NCBI RefSeq assembly: GCF_021531055.1
Contig: NZ_JADYTL010000006.1
Coordinates: forward strand, 1-64,000
DNA from: Collinsella tanakaei
Lineage (GTDB): Bacteria > Actinomycetota > Coriobacteriia > Coriobacteriales > Coriobacteriaceae
Direction of reading: 5' to 3'
Length of the DNA stretch: 64,000 bases
Below, piece by piece: positions 51,072 to 60,313 of the stretch. The notes beneath the pieces were generated by a model. It was not told the origin of the DNA, ran no database searches, and worked only from the letters and a program-made list of their open reading frames with translations. Position numbers and translations under genes: made by a program. Every line of letters begins with the position of its first letter. Position 1 is the first letter of the stretch.

Positions 51072-51261
51072 GGTCTCCCCTTCTCGGTTCTAATTGCTAC
51101 CGAAATTGTTACATATGTCTAACCGATCGGACCTCGTGTACCGACCCACCACGCACATTCCATAAGGCGGGGTGGACAAGGACGGAGACGGACGGAGCCG
51201 CCACGCGAGGACATCCGAGACATGGCGGGCGAAGTGCCCCGCCCGCTGCGCCGCGCACCGC

Positions 51262-51429
51262 TCAGTGGCGCTCGCGATACCAACGGACGAACACGGCGAT
51301 CGCCAACGCGACGAACACCACCGGCAGCAGCCTGAGCGCACCGACGAGCACGGTGCCCACAAACGACAGCGCAATCGAGATAACCGCAGCGATGACCAGC
51401 AGGATCGCCAGATACACCAAGAACTCCAC
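51262..51429 (-). CDS. Small membrane protein, likely 55 residues
   Basis: With GTG start at 51429 (GGGGGA eight bases upstream) this encodes 55 residues with two hydrophobic segments (about 4-22 and 28-48) and a short basic tail. A longer reading from an upstream ATG is possible but has a poor site. Unknown family. Confidence 0.5.
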   Translation of the reverse strand: MEFLVYLAILLVIAAVISIALSFVGTVLVGALRLLPVVFVALAIAVFVRWYRERH

Positions 51430-51545
51430 GACGCATTCCCCCAACGTTCGATCTCGTATGCAAGCATTATGCCCGAAAGCTCGAACCCGGCGCCCCACAA
51501 TCGGGTATACAACCTTCAAGGCGAACACGGGAGGAGCACGGGCGT

Positions 51546-51968
51546 ATGGGATTGTTCGACCGATTCAGGGCATCGACGCCGCACGACGGCGAGCCGACGA
51601 TGCGCAGCCCGCTTGAGGAATCGCTTATCAAGCGGCTGCAGACCATGCTGTCCGACGGGCGCGGGGCGGCACCGATCCGCCTCCACATGCGCTTTACCGG
51701 CATGGTCCAAGGCGTGGGCTTTCGCTGGACCAATCGCGGATTCGCACGCGAGGAGCATCTCACCGGCTGGGTCATGAACCGCTCCGACGGGTCGGTGGAG
51801 ATGGAGATCCAGGGCACGCCGGCACAGCTCATCGGCCATCTCGATAAGCTGCACGCGTATTACCGCCGCTACGGCAACCGCATCTGGCTCGACGAGGAGC
51901 ACGAACTCGAACCCCGCGACGACGAGGAGAGCTTCGACGCGCGCTACGAACCCGGCGTCATCATATAA
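51546..51968 (+). CDS. Acylphosphatase-domain protein
   Basis: A 140-residue protein. Residues 44-130 are an acylphosphatase fold, with [15 protein letters not shown] carrying the catalytic Arg and [17 protein letters not shown] carrying the catalytic Asn. The first 43 residues are an extra N-terminal segment. Acylphosphatases hydrolyse carboxyl-phosphate bonds. GGGAGGAGC precedes the ATG. The gene directly precedes rnhA by 41 bases on the same strand. Confidence 0.88.
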   Translation: MGLFDRFRASTPHDGEPTMRSPLEESLIKRLQTMLSDGRGAAPIRLHMRFTGMVQGVGFRWTNRGFAREEHLTGWVMNRSDGSVEMEIQGTPAQLIGHLDKLHAYYRRYGNRIWLDEEHELEPRDDEESFDARYEPGVII

Positions 51969-52009
51969 TAGGGCGCGCACTACACGGCACGCTCGAAAGG
52001 ACCTGCGAT

Positions 52010-52498
52010 TTGAACGTCACCATCTACACCGATGGCTCCGCGCGCGGCAACCCCGGCCCGGGCGGATACGGCGCCGTGCTGCGCTACACCGCGCCCTCGG
52101 GGAAGGAGCACGTCCTCGAGCTCTCGCGCGGCTACGAGCGCACCACCAACAACCGCATGGAGCTCATGGCGGTCATCGCCGCGCTCGAGGTCCTCAACCG
52201 GCCCTGCACCGTCGAGCTGCACTCCGATTCCCAATACGTGGTCAACGCGTTCAACAAGCATTGGATCGAGGGGTGGATCAAACGCGGGTGGAAGACGGCG
52301 GGCAAAAAGCCGGTCAAGAACCCGGACCTCTGGAAACGCCTGCTCGAAGCAAAACAGGCCCACGACGTCACCTTCGTCTGGGTCAAGGGCCATGCCGGCA
52401 ACACGTTCAACGAGCGCTGCGACCAGCTCGCCACCTCGGCCGCCGACAACGGCCCGCTCTACCCCGACGAGGGCTTTCGCGAGGGTGACGCGGACTGA
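52010..52498 (+). CDS. rnhA: Ribonuclease HI
   Basis: A 162-residue type I RNase H that removes RNA from RNA:DNA hybrids. The catalytic carboxylates are in [12 protein letters not shown] (D8), NNRMELMAV (E48), HSDSQYVVN (D72) and the later Asp in CDQLATSAA. The start is TTG, preceded by GAAAGGAC. Length is usual (about 155). Confidence 0.95.
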   Translation: MNVTIYTDGSARGNPGPGGYGAVLRYTAPSGKEHVLELSRGYERTTNNRMELMAVIAALEVLNRPCTVELHSDSQYVVNAFNKHWIEGWIKRGWKTAGKKPVKNPDLWKRLLEAKQAHDVTFVWVKGHAGNTFNERCDQLATSAADNGPLYPDEGFREGDAD

Positions 52499-52633
52499 CG
52501 CGGTACCCGCCGGACACTGACATCGCGCTCGCCCCCCCGTGGCCTTTATGGAGACGGATTCCGCGCGCTTGATTCCCCGATGCGCTTTTGGTGAAATGCT
52601 GTTAGTAACCGTTCACGATAAGGGAGGCGCGTC

Positions 52634-53032
52634 ATGCCGGTTCAGCGCAGGAACACCAAACAGCGAACCCTCGTCCTCGACGCGGTCCGCAACCGTTGCG
52701 ACCATCCGACCGCCGAGGAGATCTACCTCGACGTGCGCTCCCGCGACGACAAGATCAGCCGCGCCACGGTCTACCGTAACCTGCGCCTGCTCGAGCAAAC
52801 GCATGCCATCACCTGCGTCAAGGCGCCCGGCGGCGACCGGTTCGACCTTCGTCTCGACGCGCACTGCCACGTGGTCTGCACCGAGTGCGGCGCCGTCATC
52901 GACGCGACGGTGCCCTACGACGCCGAGGCGGACGCATCGGTCGCGCAGGCGACGGGTTACGCCATCGCGTCGCATAGCACGATCTTCGAGGGACTCTGCC
53001 CCGCGTGCCAAGCCGAAGCGCACGCGAAGTAG
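52634..53032 (+). CDS. Fur-family regulator, PerR-like
   Basis: A 132-residue metalloregulator. The N-terminal winged helix includes RRNTKQRTLVLDAV and SRATVYRNLRLLEQ; the dimer-zinc cysteines are CTEC near residue 88 and CPAC near 123. Size and Cys pairs fit PerR/Fur-type proteins that sense peroxide or iron. GGGAGGCG precedes the ATG. Target genes are not obvious locally. Which metal it senses cannot be read from sequence alone. Confidence 0.87.
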   Translation: MPVQRRNTKQRTLVLDAVRNRCDHPTAEEIYLDVRSRDDKISRATVYRNLRLLEQTHAITCVKAPGGDRFDLRLDAHCHVVCTECGAVIDATVPYDAEADASVAQATGYAIASHSTIFEGLCPACQAEAHAK

Positions 53033-53041
53033 ATGAAAAAC

Positions 53042-53076
53042 GCGCGCCGCCAGAAGCGCTCCTTCCCGCGGCGCGC
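53042..53076 (+). terminator. Terminator after the Fur-like gene
   Basis: GCGCGCCGC (53042-53050) with GCGGCGCGC (53068-53076) makes a GC-only stem followed by CTGTTT. It lies between convergent genes. Confidence 0.7.
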
Positions 53077-53088
53077 CTGTTTCCCACC

Positions 53089-53580
53089 CTAAGCGGCGTC
53101 GTCGAACAACGGCTGGATCAGCCGCTTGTACGTCTCGTCGAGCTCGCGCAGCGCCCGATCCGACGCCTTCCAAGCATACGTGCCGTCGATGAGGACGTAA
53201 TTCTCGAACAAGCCGAGCCGTACCACGTTGATATCGACCCGTTTACCATCGCGCAGCGTCAAACGGAACATCTTGGGGAAGCCACCGGTAAAATCGGGCA
53301 CCTCGTCGATCGACATCCGGGCTCCCTGGGGCTCGAGACCCATCGCGGCATCGACCACGGTATCGAAGTCGTCGCCGGTCAGCTGCTGGATATACTCTTG
53401 ATACTCCTCGTCGTACAGATACACGTCCGCGCGCACAACCTGGGAGAAATCAGGGAATCCCGACTCGATGGCAAGGTGGCGCCCATATGCCCTGACCGCG
53501 AAAACCGCAGCGACTGCCACGAGCGCGACCGCGGCAAGAACCATACCGACCGTCCGCTTGGAACCGTGCGTCTTCGCCAT
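53089..53580 (-). CDS. Exported or membrane-anchored hypothetical protein
   Basis: A 163-residue protein with a Lys/Arg start, one hydrophobic helix at about residues 11-33 as a signal anchor, and a 130-residue domain outside. I do not recognise the domain; it begins VRADVYLYDEEYQEYIQQL. GAGGTGATC precedes the chosen ATG. It is convergent with the Fur-like gene. Confidence 0.68.
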   Translation of the reverse strand: MAKTHGSKRTVGMVLAAVALVAVAAVFAVRAYGRHLAIESGFPDFSQVVRADVYLYDEEYQEYIQQLTGDDFDTVVDAAMGLEPQGARMSIDEVPDFTGGFPKMFRLTLRDGKRVDINVVRLGLFENYVLIDGTYAWKASDRALRELDETYKRLIQPLFDDAA

Positions 53581-53663
53581 GCCGATCACCTCATATGCGG
53601 ATGGGATTTTGCAACGAGACTAGCAAAAAACGATACGGGTGAAGGGCGCCCACGCGAACGGCA

Positions 53664-54113
53664 TCAGTCGCGCGAGATGTCCTTGAGCTTGTCGTAGATG
53701 AGGTTGAGCGAGCGGTACATCTGGACGCGCTGGATATCGCCCAGCTCCTCGCCGATGTCATTGACGACCGCGCGGATGATCTCGTTGGCCTCGGCGGTCA
53801 CGCTGCGGCCCCGCTCGGTAAGGCGCACCGGAGCCCGATAGCGCGACCCGGTCCCCTGCTCCTCGTCGACCTCGACGAACCCCTCCTCCTCGAGGTGGGC
53901 GATCGTACGTGATACCGCCGCTCGCGTCACATCGGCCTCGCGGGCGAGTTCGGAGCCGGTCAGACCCTCGTCATGCTGACCCAAGTAGTACAGGCACATG
54001 ATATCGGAACCCTTGAGGCCGAGCTTCGCCGCCTCCACCGCCTTGATGCGCTGGATCTCCTTCGAGATGAGCGTGATGAGCCCGACGAAATCCTCGAAAC
54101 GCGACGCCTCCAT
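53664..54113 (-). CDS. MarR-family transcriptional regulator
   Basis: A 149-residue winged helix-turn-helix protein. The DNA-binding region GLTGSELAREADVTRAAVSR near residue 55 and the wing GTGSRYRAPVRLTERG near 95 are characteristic, with helices on both sides for dimerisation. GGGGAGGC precedes the ATG. MarR proteins sense phenolics, oxidants or antibiotics; targets are unknown. A divergent promoter region of 140 bases separates it from the B3/4 gene on the same strand. Confidence 0.86.
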   Translation of the reverse strand: MEASRFEDFVGLITLISKEIQRIKAVEAAKLGLKGSDIMCLYYLGQHDEGLTGSELAREADVTRAAVSRTIAHLEEEGFVEVDEEQGTGSRYRAPVRLTERGRSVTAEANEIIRAVVNDIGEELGDIQRVQMYRSLNLIYDKLKDISRD

Positions 54114-54254
54114 ATCGCCTCCCCGCACGTGCCGATGTTGATAGGTTAACAATTATCAGTATGCCGCAGCCCCGCGGCATGTCAACCGACGGGGCCGCCA
54201 TCCATGCAACACATCCATCATCCGCACGACGTTGCGAGCGCAGGTGGAGGGATA

Positions 54255-54983
54255 TTACGGTTCGATCACGACCTCGCGCACCGGTCCGCACAACAGCTGC
54301 TTGGCCTCGATCGTGGCACCAAGATAGCGCTCCACGAGCTCCGCCAGCTCATCGATGGCCTCGACGCACTGCTCGATCCGCTCCGGCTCCACGCACTCGA
54401 TGATCAGAAACGCGTTGCGCGAGTCATCGCGAAGCGCCGTGCGCACGCCGTCGCGCCAGTTCCAGCATCGGCACACCGCGCCCGCATCGTCCAGGTAGCA
54501 CAGCTCGCCGGGAAGCGTCGAATCCTCGCTCTCGTCGGAACCGAGCGGCAGGAAGGCGTCGCCGCCCTCCGTGACGGTCAGGCGCAGGTCGCCCTGGAAG
54601 GTGTCGATGTCCTCGCCGCCGACCGGCAGCGCGTACGTGAGCGAGATGGTGTTGTAGATGTCCACCGCGGGCGTGATGGTGCCCACCGGCTTGCCCTTGA
54701 GCACGCGCTTGAGCAGGTTCTCGATCGAGCAGCGCGCACCCTTCTTCGTCTTGAACCTGCGATACGCCTCGCGCCACGCCTTCACCGGCGCGTTCTCGGA
54801 GATCGTGTCGCTCGTCAGATGACGCTCGGCCATCATGTTGGCGCGGACGAGCAGGCGCTCGATCTCGGCCTTGTCCTCGTCGGACACCTCGTCGGCGGTC
54901 TTCATGCCGCGCGCGACGACGACGCCGATCGCGGCATCGGGGAACAGCTCCCAAAACGAATCCTCGGTCACGAACTTCTTCAT
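54255..54983 (-). CDS. Stand-alone B3/B4 domain protein
   Basis: A 242-residue protein that matches the B3/B4 editing domain of phenylalanyl-tRNA synthetase beta subunit: AYRRFKTKKGARCSIENLLKRVLKGKPVG, seen in parts as GARCSIENLL and PAVDIYNTISLTYALPVGG. Free-standing B3/B4 proteins may edit misacylated tRNA or act on other aminoacyl esters. GGAGGC precedes the ATG. A stable hairpin lies immediately upstream in its leader. Function here is unproven. Confidence 0.83.
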   Translation of the reverse strand: MKKFVTEDSFWELFPDAAIGVVVARGMKTADEVSDEDKAEIERLLVRANMMAERHLTSDTISENAPVKAWREAYRRFKTKKGARCSIENLLKRVLKGKPVGTITPAVDIYNTISLTYALPVGGEDIDTFQGDLRLTVTEGGDAFLPLGSDESEDSTLPGELCYLDDAGAVCRCWNWRDGVRTALRDDSRNAFLIIECVEPERIEQCVEAIDELAELVERYLGATIEAKQLLCGPVREVVIEP

Positions 54984-55003
54984 GTCGGTGCCTCCTTATG
55001 CGA

Positions 55004-55058
55004 AAGCGCCCACTGCCGGCCACCTTCCAAGTCCTACGGTGCCGGCGCGTGGGCGCTT
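55004..55058 (-). terminator. Hairpin between pckA and B3/4 gene
   Basis: AAGCGCCCAC (55004-55013) with GTGGGCGCTT (55049-55058), plus inner GCCGGC/GCCGGC. It lies 20 bases before the ribosome site of the B3/4 gene. It can be the pckA terminator or an attenuator for the downstream gene. Confidence 0.65.
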
Positions 55059-55136
55059 GCGCGTCGTCCGCATCCGGAGACGCGGACTCTATCTATCGGT
55101 ACCCTATCCTACCATCGGATAGGGCGGTCGCTCAAC

Positions 55137-56726
55137 CTAACGGCGAGCCTTGGCGAGGTCCTCCAACTGCACGCCCGGATAGCGCTTGTTGAAGTTGTCG
55201 CGGAACTTCTGTGCCAGGTCGGCGGCGCAGCGATCGTACTCCTCGCCATCGGCCCACGTGGAGCGCGGGGTGAGCAGGTCGGTCGGGACGCCGGGGCACG
55301 CCAGCGGCACGTCGACGTCGAACACGTCGTCGTGACGATAGCCGGCCACGTCGAGCTCACCGGTCTGGGCGGCCTTGACGAGCGCGCGGGTGTGGAACAG
55401 CGCGATGCGGTGACCCACGCCGTAGGGACCGCCGGTCCAGCCGGTGTTGACCAGATAGACGCGCGTGTTGTTCTGCGCGATCTTCTCTCCCAGCAGGTAG
55501 GCGTAGGTCATGTGGTCGAGCGGCATGAACGGCTCGCCGAACAGCGCGGAGAACGTGGGCTGCGGCTCCTTGACGCCCAGCTCGGTGCCGGCGACCTTGG
55601 CGGTGTAGCCGGTGAGGAAGTGGAACATCGCCTGCTCGCGGGAGAGCTTGGAGATCGGGGGCAGCACACCGTAGGCGTCGGCGGTCAGGAACAGCACGAC
55701 GCTCGGGATCTCGCCGGTGCCGGACTCGACCACGCGCTCGATGTGCTCGAGCGGATAGGCGGCGCGGCCGTTCTCGGTGATGGAGCTGTCGGAGTAGATG
55801 GCGGCGCGGGTGCGGCGGTCGAGCTTGACGTTCTCGGACACGCTGCCGAAGCGGATGGCGTCGAAGATGTCCGGCTCGCGCTCACGCGTGAGGTCGATGG
55901 TCTTGGCGTAGCAGCCGCCCTCGATGTTGAAGACGCCGCGCGGGCTCCAGCCGTGCTCGTCGTCGCCGATCAGCAGGCGGTCGGGGTCGGCGGACAGCGT
56001 GGTCTTGCCGGTGCCGGACAGGCCGAACAGGATGCAGGTCTTGCCGGTGGCGGGATCGACGTTGGCGGAGCAGTGCATGGGCAGCACGCCGTCCTCGATG
56101 GGAAGCAGGTAGTTCATCATCGTGAAGACGGCCTTCTTGATCTCGCCGCAATAGCCGGTGCCGGCGACGACGATCTTCTTCTTGTTCATGTCGAGGATGA
56201 CGGCGGCGGGCTCGACACCGTCACGGTCGCGCGAGCACACGTAGGACGGCGCGGCGAAGACCAGGATGTCGGGGCGGCCGAAGACCTCGAGCTCGTCGGC
56301 CGTGGGGCGCACGAGCATGTTCTGGATGAACAGGGCCTGATGGGCGCGCTCGCACACGACCATGACCTTGCGCGCGTACTGACGGTCGGCGCCCGCGTAG
56401 CCGCGGATGACGAACAGGTGACGGCGCTGGGACATATAGCGCGTGACGTTCTTGCGGACGCGCTTGTAGGTCTTCTCGTCGATGGGCTTGTTGGTGGAGC
56501 TGTTCCAGTTGATGTTCTTCTCGGCGTCGCCGGTATCGACGATGTAGCGGTTCTCGGGAGAGCGGCCGGTGAAGGCGCCCGTGCTCACGGACAGCGAACC
56601 GGTCGAGGTGAGGTAACCCTCGTGGTGGGAGATGGCGTGCTCGATGAGCTTGGCGGGACTCCAGTCAACGTGCACGCGGTCGATATCGCAGTCGATACCC
56701 GACTCCAGAAGGATAGTCTCGATCAT
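55137..56726 (-). CDS. pckA: Phosphoenolpyruvate carboxykinase (ATP)
   Basis: A 529-residue enzyme interconverting oxaloacetate and PEP. The P-loop GLSGTGKTTLSADP lies near residue 238, the metal and substrate region GDDEHGW and IEGGCYAKTIDL near 260, and TRAAIYSDSSITENGRAAYPL later; these define the ATP type. AAAGGG precedes ATG 56726; a GTG three codons earlier is also possible. In anaerobes it often runs in the direction of oxaloacetate formation from PEP. Its leader (56727-56830) is unusually long and has a TATTAT box on the minus strand. Confidence 0.97.
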   Translation of the reverse strand: MIETILLESGIDCDIDRVHVDWSPAKLIEHAISHHEGYLTSTGSLSVSTGAFTGRSPENRYIVDTGDAEKNINWNSSTNKPIDEKTYKRVRKNVTRYMSQRRHLFVIRGYAGADRQYARKVMVVCERAHQALFIQNMLVRPTADELEVFGRPDILVFAAPSYVCSRDRDGVEPAAVILDMNKKKIVVAGTGYCGEIKKAVFTMMNYLLPIEDGVLPMHCSANVDPATGKTCILFGLSGTGKTTLSADPDRLLIGDDEHGWSPRGVFNIEGGCYAKTIDLTREREPDIFDAIRFGSVSENVKLDRRTRAAIYSDSSITENGRAAYPLEHIERVVESGTGEIPSVVLFLTADAYGVLPPISKLSREQAMFHFLTGYTAKVAGTELGVKEPQPTFSALFGEPFMPLDHMTYAYLLGEKIAQNNTRVYLVNTGWTGGPYGVGHRIALFHTRALVKAAQTGELDVAGYRHDDVFDVDVPLACPGVPTDLLTPRSTWADGEEYDRCAADLAQKFRDNFNKRYPGVQLEDLAKARR

Positions 56727-57030
56727 AGACAGCACCCTTTCCTACGCTGGCGCGCAGCACGCGGCGGCACGCCCCGATTGATACCGCAGATTCCGGACGT
56801 ACGTCGCAAATATGGAGAAATGGCGACGCACCTCATTGATAATAGCCGCTTCGACTGCACCTCGTATACCAAAATCGGGGCAAAAAACAGTGAAAGGACC
56901 TCACCAAGGCGTGCACGGCGCACCTTGACAAGACGTGCGATCCGTGCTTTGCGCGGGCGCACGGCGGCGTCTTTCGACCACATGTCCACGGAGAAGGCCT
57001 GCGCGCCGACGCGCTCACGCAGGCGCGCCG
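56727..57030. other. Intergenic region, lctP to pckA
   Basis: A 304-base gap that ends lctP transcription and starts pckA. A stem GCGCGCC/GGCGCGC near 57001-57030 may be the lctP terminator, and TATTAT near 56840 (minus strand) may be the -10 for pckA, giving a leader of about 110 bases. No other gene is visible. Confidence 0.5.
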
Positions 57031-58581
57031 TTACGCGAATGCGAAGGCGATCGCCGACATGGCGAGCAGGAACCCGAGCACGTAGGGCAACACGGCGCGC
57101 AGCAGCTCGGCGTCCTTGCCCACCACGCGCACGGAAGCGAGACCGATGGCGAGCGTCTGGGGCGACAGCATCTTGCCCGCCGCCACGCCGAGCTCGTTCA
57201 GGGCGACCATCCAATACGGATCGGCGCCGAGGGCCTCGGCCGCCTGACTCTGGATAAGACCGAACAGCATCGCCGAACTCGTGCCGGAGCCCGTGACGAA
57301 GGCGCCGACCATGCCGATCCAAGGCGCCACGAGCGGATAGAGCGATCCGGTCACGGCGATGCAGAACGAGGAGATGGACGAGATCATGCCCGCGTAGCCC
57401 ATGACCTTGGAGCATCCGAGCACGGCGAGCATGGTGACGACCGTCGGCATCATCTGGCGCACGGTGGCGGCAAACACCCGACCCATCTGCGCCGCGCCCG
57501 CGCCCTGGATACGCCCGCCGACGAGCGCCGCGATAAGGATCCACACACCGGGCGTGTTCACCCAGGCAAACGACAGCGAGCCGGGGTCGTCACCCGTATA
57601 CAGCGTGACCGTCGAGGAGAAGCGCGCGAGCCACGCGTTGACGGGCGGGACGAGCTTCGAGGAGCCCATGAGCAGGATGAAGATCAAGATGAACGTCGAC
57701 CAGGCGACCAGCGCGCCCCGCGGGTCGACGGGCTCGCCCGCCTCGGTCGCCAGATGGAAGCGCGCATCGAGGCCGCCGGCGCGCTCGACGCGCATGCTGA
57801 CGAGAGCCGTCAGCGCGAGCGAGCAGATGCTGCCCACCACGACGGAGAGCTCGGGACCCACGAACGCCGCCACGACGGCCGTGGGCACGACGAACGATAC
57901 TCCGGAGACCAGAGCGACCAAGCCGACGCCGGACAGGCGCGTGCGCACCGGGACGTTTTGGGAATCGCCCACCCCTGCGACGAGCACGATCAGAAACGGC
58001 GCGGCCATGAAGAACGGGGCGAGCTGAAGCACCTCGACGAACGCAAGGCGCGCCGGATCGAGCCCCACGAGGCCCGCCAGCGACACCGTGGGGATGCCGA
58101 TGGAACCGAAGGGCGTGGGCACGCCGTTGGCGAGCAGGCACATGAGCACTGCCGCCAGCGGGCGGTAGCCCAAGCCTGCGAGCATGCCGGCAGGGATGGC
58201 GACCGCGGTCCCGAAGCCCGCCATGCCTTCCATGAAGCCGCCGAAACACCAGGCGACCAGCAGCGCGAGGATCCGTCGGTCGCTCGAGATGGAGCAGATC
58301 ATACGGCTGATGACACCCATGGCGCCCGTGCTCACGCACAGGTTGTACGCGAAGACCGCGGCGATGATGACGAGCACGATCGGCCACAGCGCCATGCAGA
58401 AGCCCTCGAGGCTCGCCGTGGCGACCTCGCGCGCCGGCAGATGCCACACGAACAGGGCCAGGACGCACGCGATGGCGAACGAGCCGATGGCGGCCTTCCA
58501 GGCCGGAAACCTGAATACGAGCAAGACGACGACCAGCCACAGGATGGGAACGAGCGCCAACACGAACGCGAGCGGATCCAT
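57031..58581 (-). CDS. L-lactate permease family transporter
   Basis: A 516-residue LctP-type membrane permease with about 12-14 hydrophobic helices. Characteristic segments are CFGGFMEGMAGFGTAVAIPAGML near residue 125 and VGAFVTGSGTSSAMLFG near 425. Members move lactate or glycolate with protons. AGGAGGGG precedes the ATG. It is in the same orientation as pckA and likely serves lactate uptake or release. Substrate specificity is inferred from family. Confidence 0.9.
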   Translation of the reverse strand: MDPLAFVLALVPILWLVVVLLVFRFPAWKAAIGSFAIACVLALFVWHLPAREVATASLEGFCMALWPIVLVIIAAVFAYNLCVSTGAMGVISRMICSISSDRRILALLVAWCFGGFMEGMAGFGTAVAIPAGMLAGLGYRPLAAVLMCLLANGVPTPFGSIGIPTVSLAGLVGLDPARLAFVEVLQLAPFFMAAPFLIVLVAGVGDSQNVPVRTRLSGVGLVALVSGVSFVVPTAVVAAFVGPELSVVVGSICSLALTALVSMRVERAGGLDARFHLATEAGEPVDPRGALVAWSTFILIFILLMGSSKLVPPVNAWLARFSSTVTLYTGDDPGSLSFAWVNTPGVWILIAALVGGRIQGAGAAQMGRVFAATVRQMMPTVVTMLAVLGCSKVMGYAGMISSISSFCIAVTGSLYPLVAPWIGMVGAFVTGSGTSSAMLFGLIQSQAAEALGADPYWMVALNELGVAAGKMLSPQTLAIGLASVRVVGKDAELLRAVLPYVLGFLLAMSAIAFAFA

Positions 58582-58783
58582 AGGACCCCTCCTATCGGAT
58601 ATCGAAACGAGGAAAATCGGAATGGAAAATTATTTTCCTCCCCTGTGGGAGCATACCGCGATACGGCGTCGAGAGCACCGCGAACCCCATGGATTACCGG
58701 CATGTTTCGTTGTTCCTTCGGCGAATGGCCCGGCCGTGCTACCCTCGTATAGGTCAACTCGATCCGCAGCATCCAGGAGGCAC

Positions 58784-60274
58784 ATGGCGCTCTCACCGCT
58801 CGACAAGATACGCGTTCGCAAGGAAGCACGCGACGCTGCGCGAGCCGTGGGCAGGCCGCGGTACCGTCAGGCCCCCGAGGGCTCCGTTCCTGTCGGCACA
58901 GCTCGGCGCGCGCCCTCGTCCGCGCGCACGCCCGGCCCGGTCGCCCGCCTGGTCAATCGTTGGTGGACCCGACTGCTCCAGGCGGTGTACGCCGGCTCGC
59001 TCTCCGAGCAGGAGGCGCGCTACGAGGAGGGCAGCGCCGGGCGCGACTATCTCTGGAACACGCTCGGCACGGCGATCTGGGGATGCTCCTTCCCCGTCCT
59101 GACCGTCATCGCCACCCAGCTCGCCGGCGCCGAGGGCGCGGGCATGTTCTCCATGGCCTTCGTGGTGGGCACCCTGCTCATGATCGCGGCGAACTTCGGC
59201 GTGCGCAACTACCAGGTATCCGATATCGACGAGGCGAGCTCGTTCTCCTCCTATCAGGCGCACCGCTGGATGACCGGCATCCTGGCGCTCGTCGCGGGCG
59301 TGCTCTACTGCAGCCTACGCTCCTACGATGCCTCGATGACGACCATCTGCCTGGGCGTCTTCGTGTACAAGATCGTCGACGGTATCGCCGACGTGTACGA
59401 GGGCAGGCTCCAACAGGCAGACAAACTCTATCTAGCCGGCATCAGCCAGGCGCTGCGCTCCGTCGCGGTCATCGTCGCCTTCGCCGCGTTGCTGTTCGTC
59501 ACGCGCAGCCTCGAGGTCGCCGCGATCGGCATGGGTGTCATCGCCGTGGCGTCGCTCGTTCTCGTGAGCATCCCGCTCACGCTGTTCGAGACCGACAAGA
59601 GCCGACGTATGGACACACGCGAGGTGATGCGGCTGTTCCGACAGGGCACGCCGCTGTTCGCCGCCCTGTTCGTGTTCAACCTCATCGAGAGCATGCCGAA
59701 GTTCGCCATGGAGGGCACCTTGCCCTACGAGAACCAGCTGTACTTCAACGCGCTGTACTTCCCCGCCCAAGGCATCCTGCTGACCATAGGTTTCATCTAC
59801 AAGCCCCAGCTCGTGCGCCTGGCGGGCATCTGGGCCAACCCCCGCAAGCGTGCGCGGTTCGACCTCGTGGTCGCGGCGGTCATGGCCGTCATCGTCGTGC
59901 TGTCGCTGGCGGTGGGCGTCCTCATGGGCACGGTCGGCATCCCGTTCATGAGCTTCATGTACGGCCTCGATTTCGAGCAGTTCCGCCCGCTGTCGTATCT
60001 GATAGTCGCGGCGGGCGGCGTCACGGCGGCGATCGACTTCCTCTACGCCATCGTCACCGTGTTGCGCCGGCAGGGCGACGTCATGCGCCTCTACCTCATC
60101 TCGTTCGCGGCGGCGATCGTGTTGCCGTGGGCGCTCGTCAACCTGTTCGGGCTCACCGGCGCGGTGGTGAGCTATCTCGTGGTCATGACGCTGCTGCTCG
60201 GCTTGCTGATCTGGCAGTACACCCTGATCCGCCGGCAGATCGCCCGCGACCGCGATCCCTTCGCGACGATGTGA
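58784..60274 (+). CDS. Wzx-like polysaccharide flippase
   Basis: A 496-residue membrane protein with a basic 65-residue N-terminus and about 12-14 helices. SMAFVVGTLLMIAANFGVRNYQVSDI and DGIADVYEGRLQQADKLYLAG belong to the oligosaccharide flippase/MATE-like group. AGGAGGC precedes the ATG. It probably moves a lipid-linked glycan across the membrane, but there are no glycosyltransferases in this window. Its stop codon lies inside the following terminator stem. Confidence 0.8.
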   Translation: MALSPLDKIRVRKEARDAARAVGRPRYRQAPEGSVPVGTARRAPSSARTPGPVARLVNRWWTRLLQAVYAGSLSEQEARYEEGSAGRDYLWNTLGTAIWGCSFPVLTVIATQLAGAEGAGMFSMAFVVGTLLMIAANFGVRNYQVSDIDEASSFSSYQAHRWMTGILALVAGVLYCSLRSYDASMTTICLGVFVYKIVDGIADVYEGRLQQADKLYLAGISQALRSVAVIVAFAALLFVTRSLEVAAIGMGVIAVASLVLVSIPLTLFETDKSRRMDTREVMRLFRQGTPLFAALFVFNLIESMPKFAMEGTLPYENQLYFNALYFPAQGILLTIGFIYKPQLVRLAGIWANPRKRARFDLVVAAVMAVIVVLSLAVGVLMGTVGIPFMSFMYGLDFEQFRPLSYLIVAAGGVTAAIDFLYAIVTVLRRQGDVMRLYLISFAAAIVLPWALVNLFGLTGAVVSYLVVMTLLLGLLIWQYTLIRRQIARDRDPFATM

Positions 60275-60309
60275 GACGGGGCCGGATATCACATCCGGCC
60301 CCGTCTCAC
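60271..60309 (+). terminator. Terminator overlapping the flippase stop
   Basis: A perfect 17-bp stem (60271-60287 with 60293-60309) with loop ATCAC. It contains the TGA stop of the flippase gene and lies four bases from the convergent phosphoesterase stop. Confidence 0.8.
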
Positions 60310-60313
60310 TCGG

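Noticed and set aside
54204-57257. A 1017-codon plus-strand open frame across the B3/4 and pckA genes
   Set aside because: Both underlying minus-strand genes have strong family motifs, while this frame has none and crosses known intergenic hairpins.
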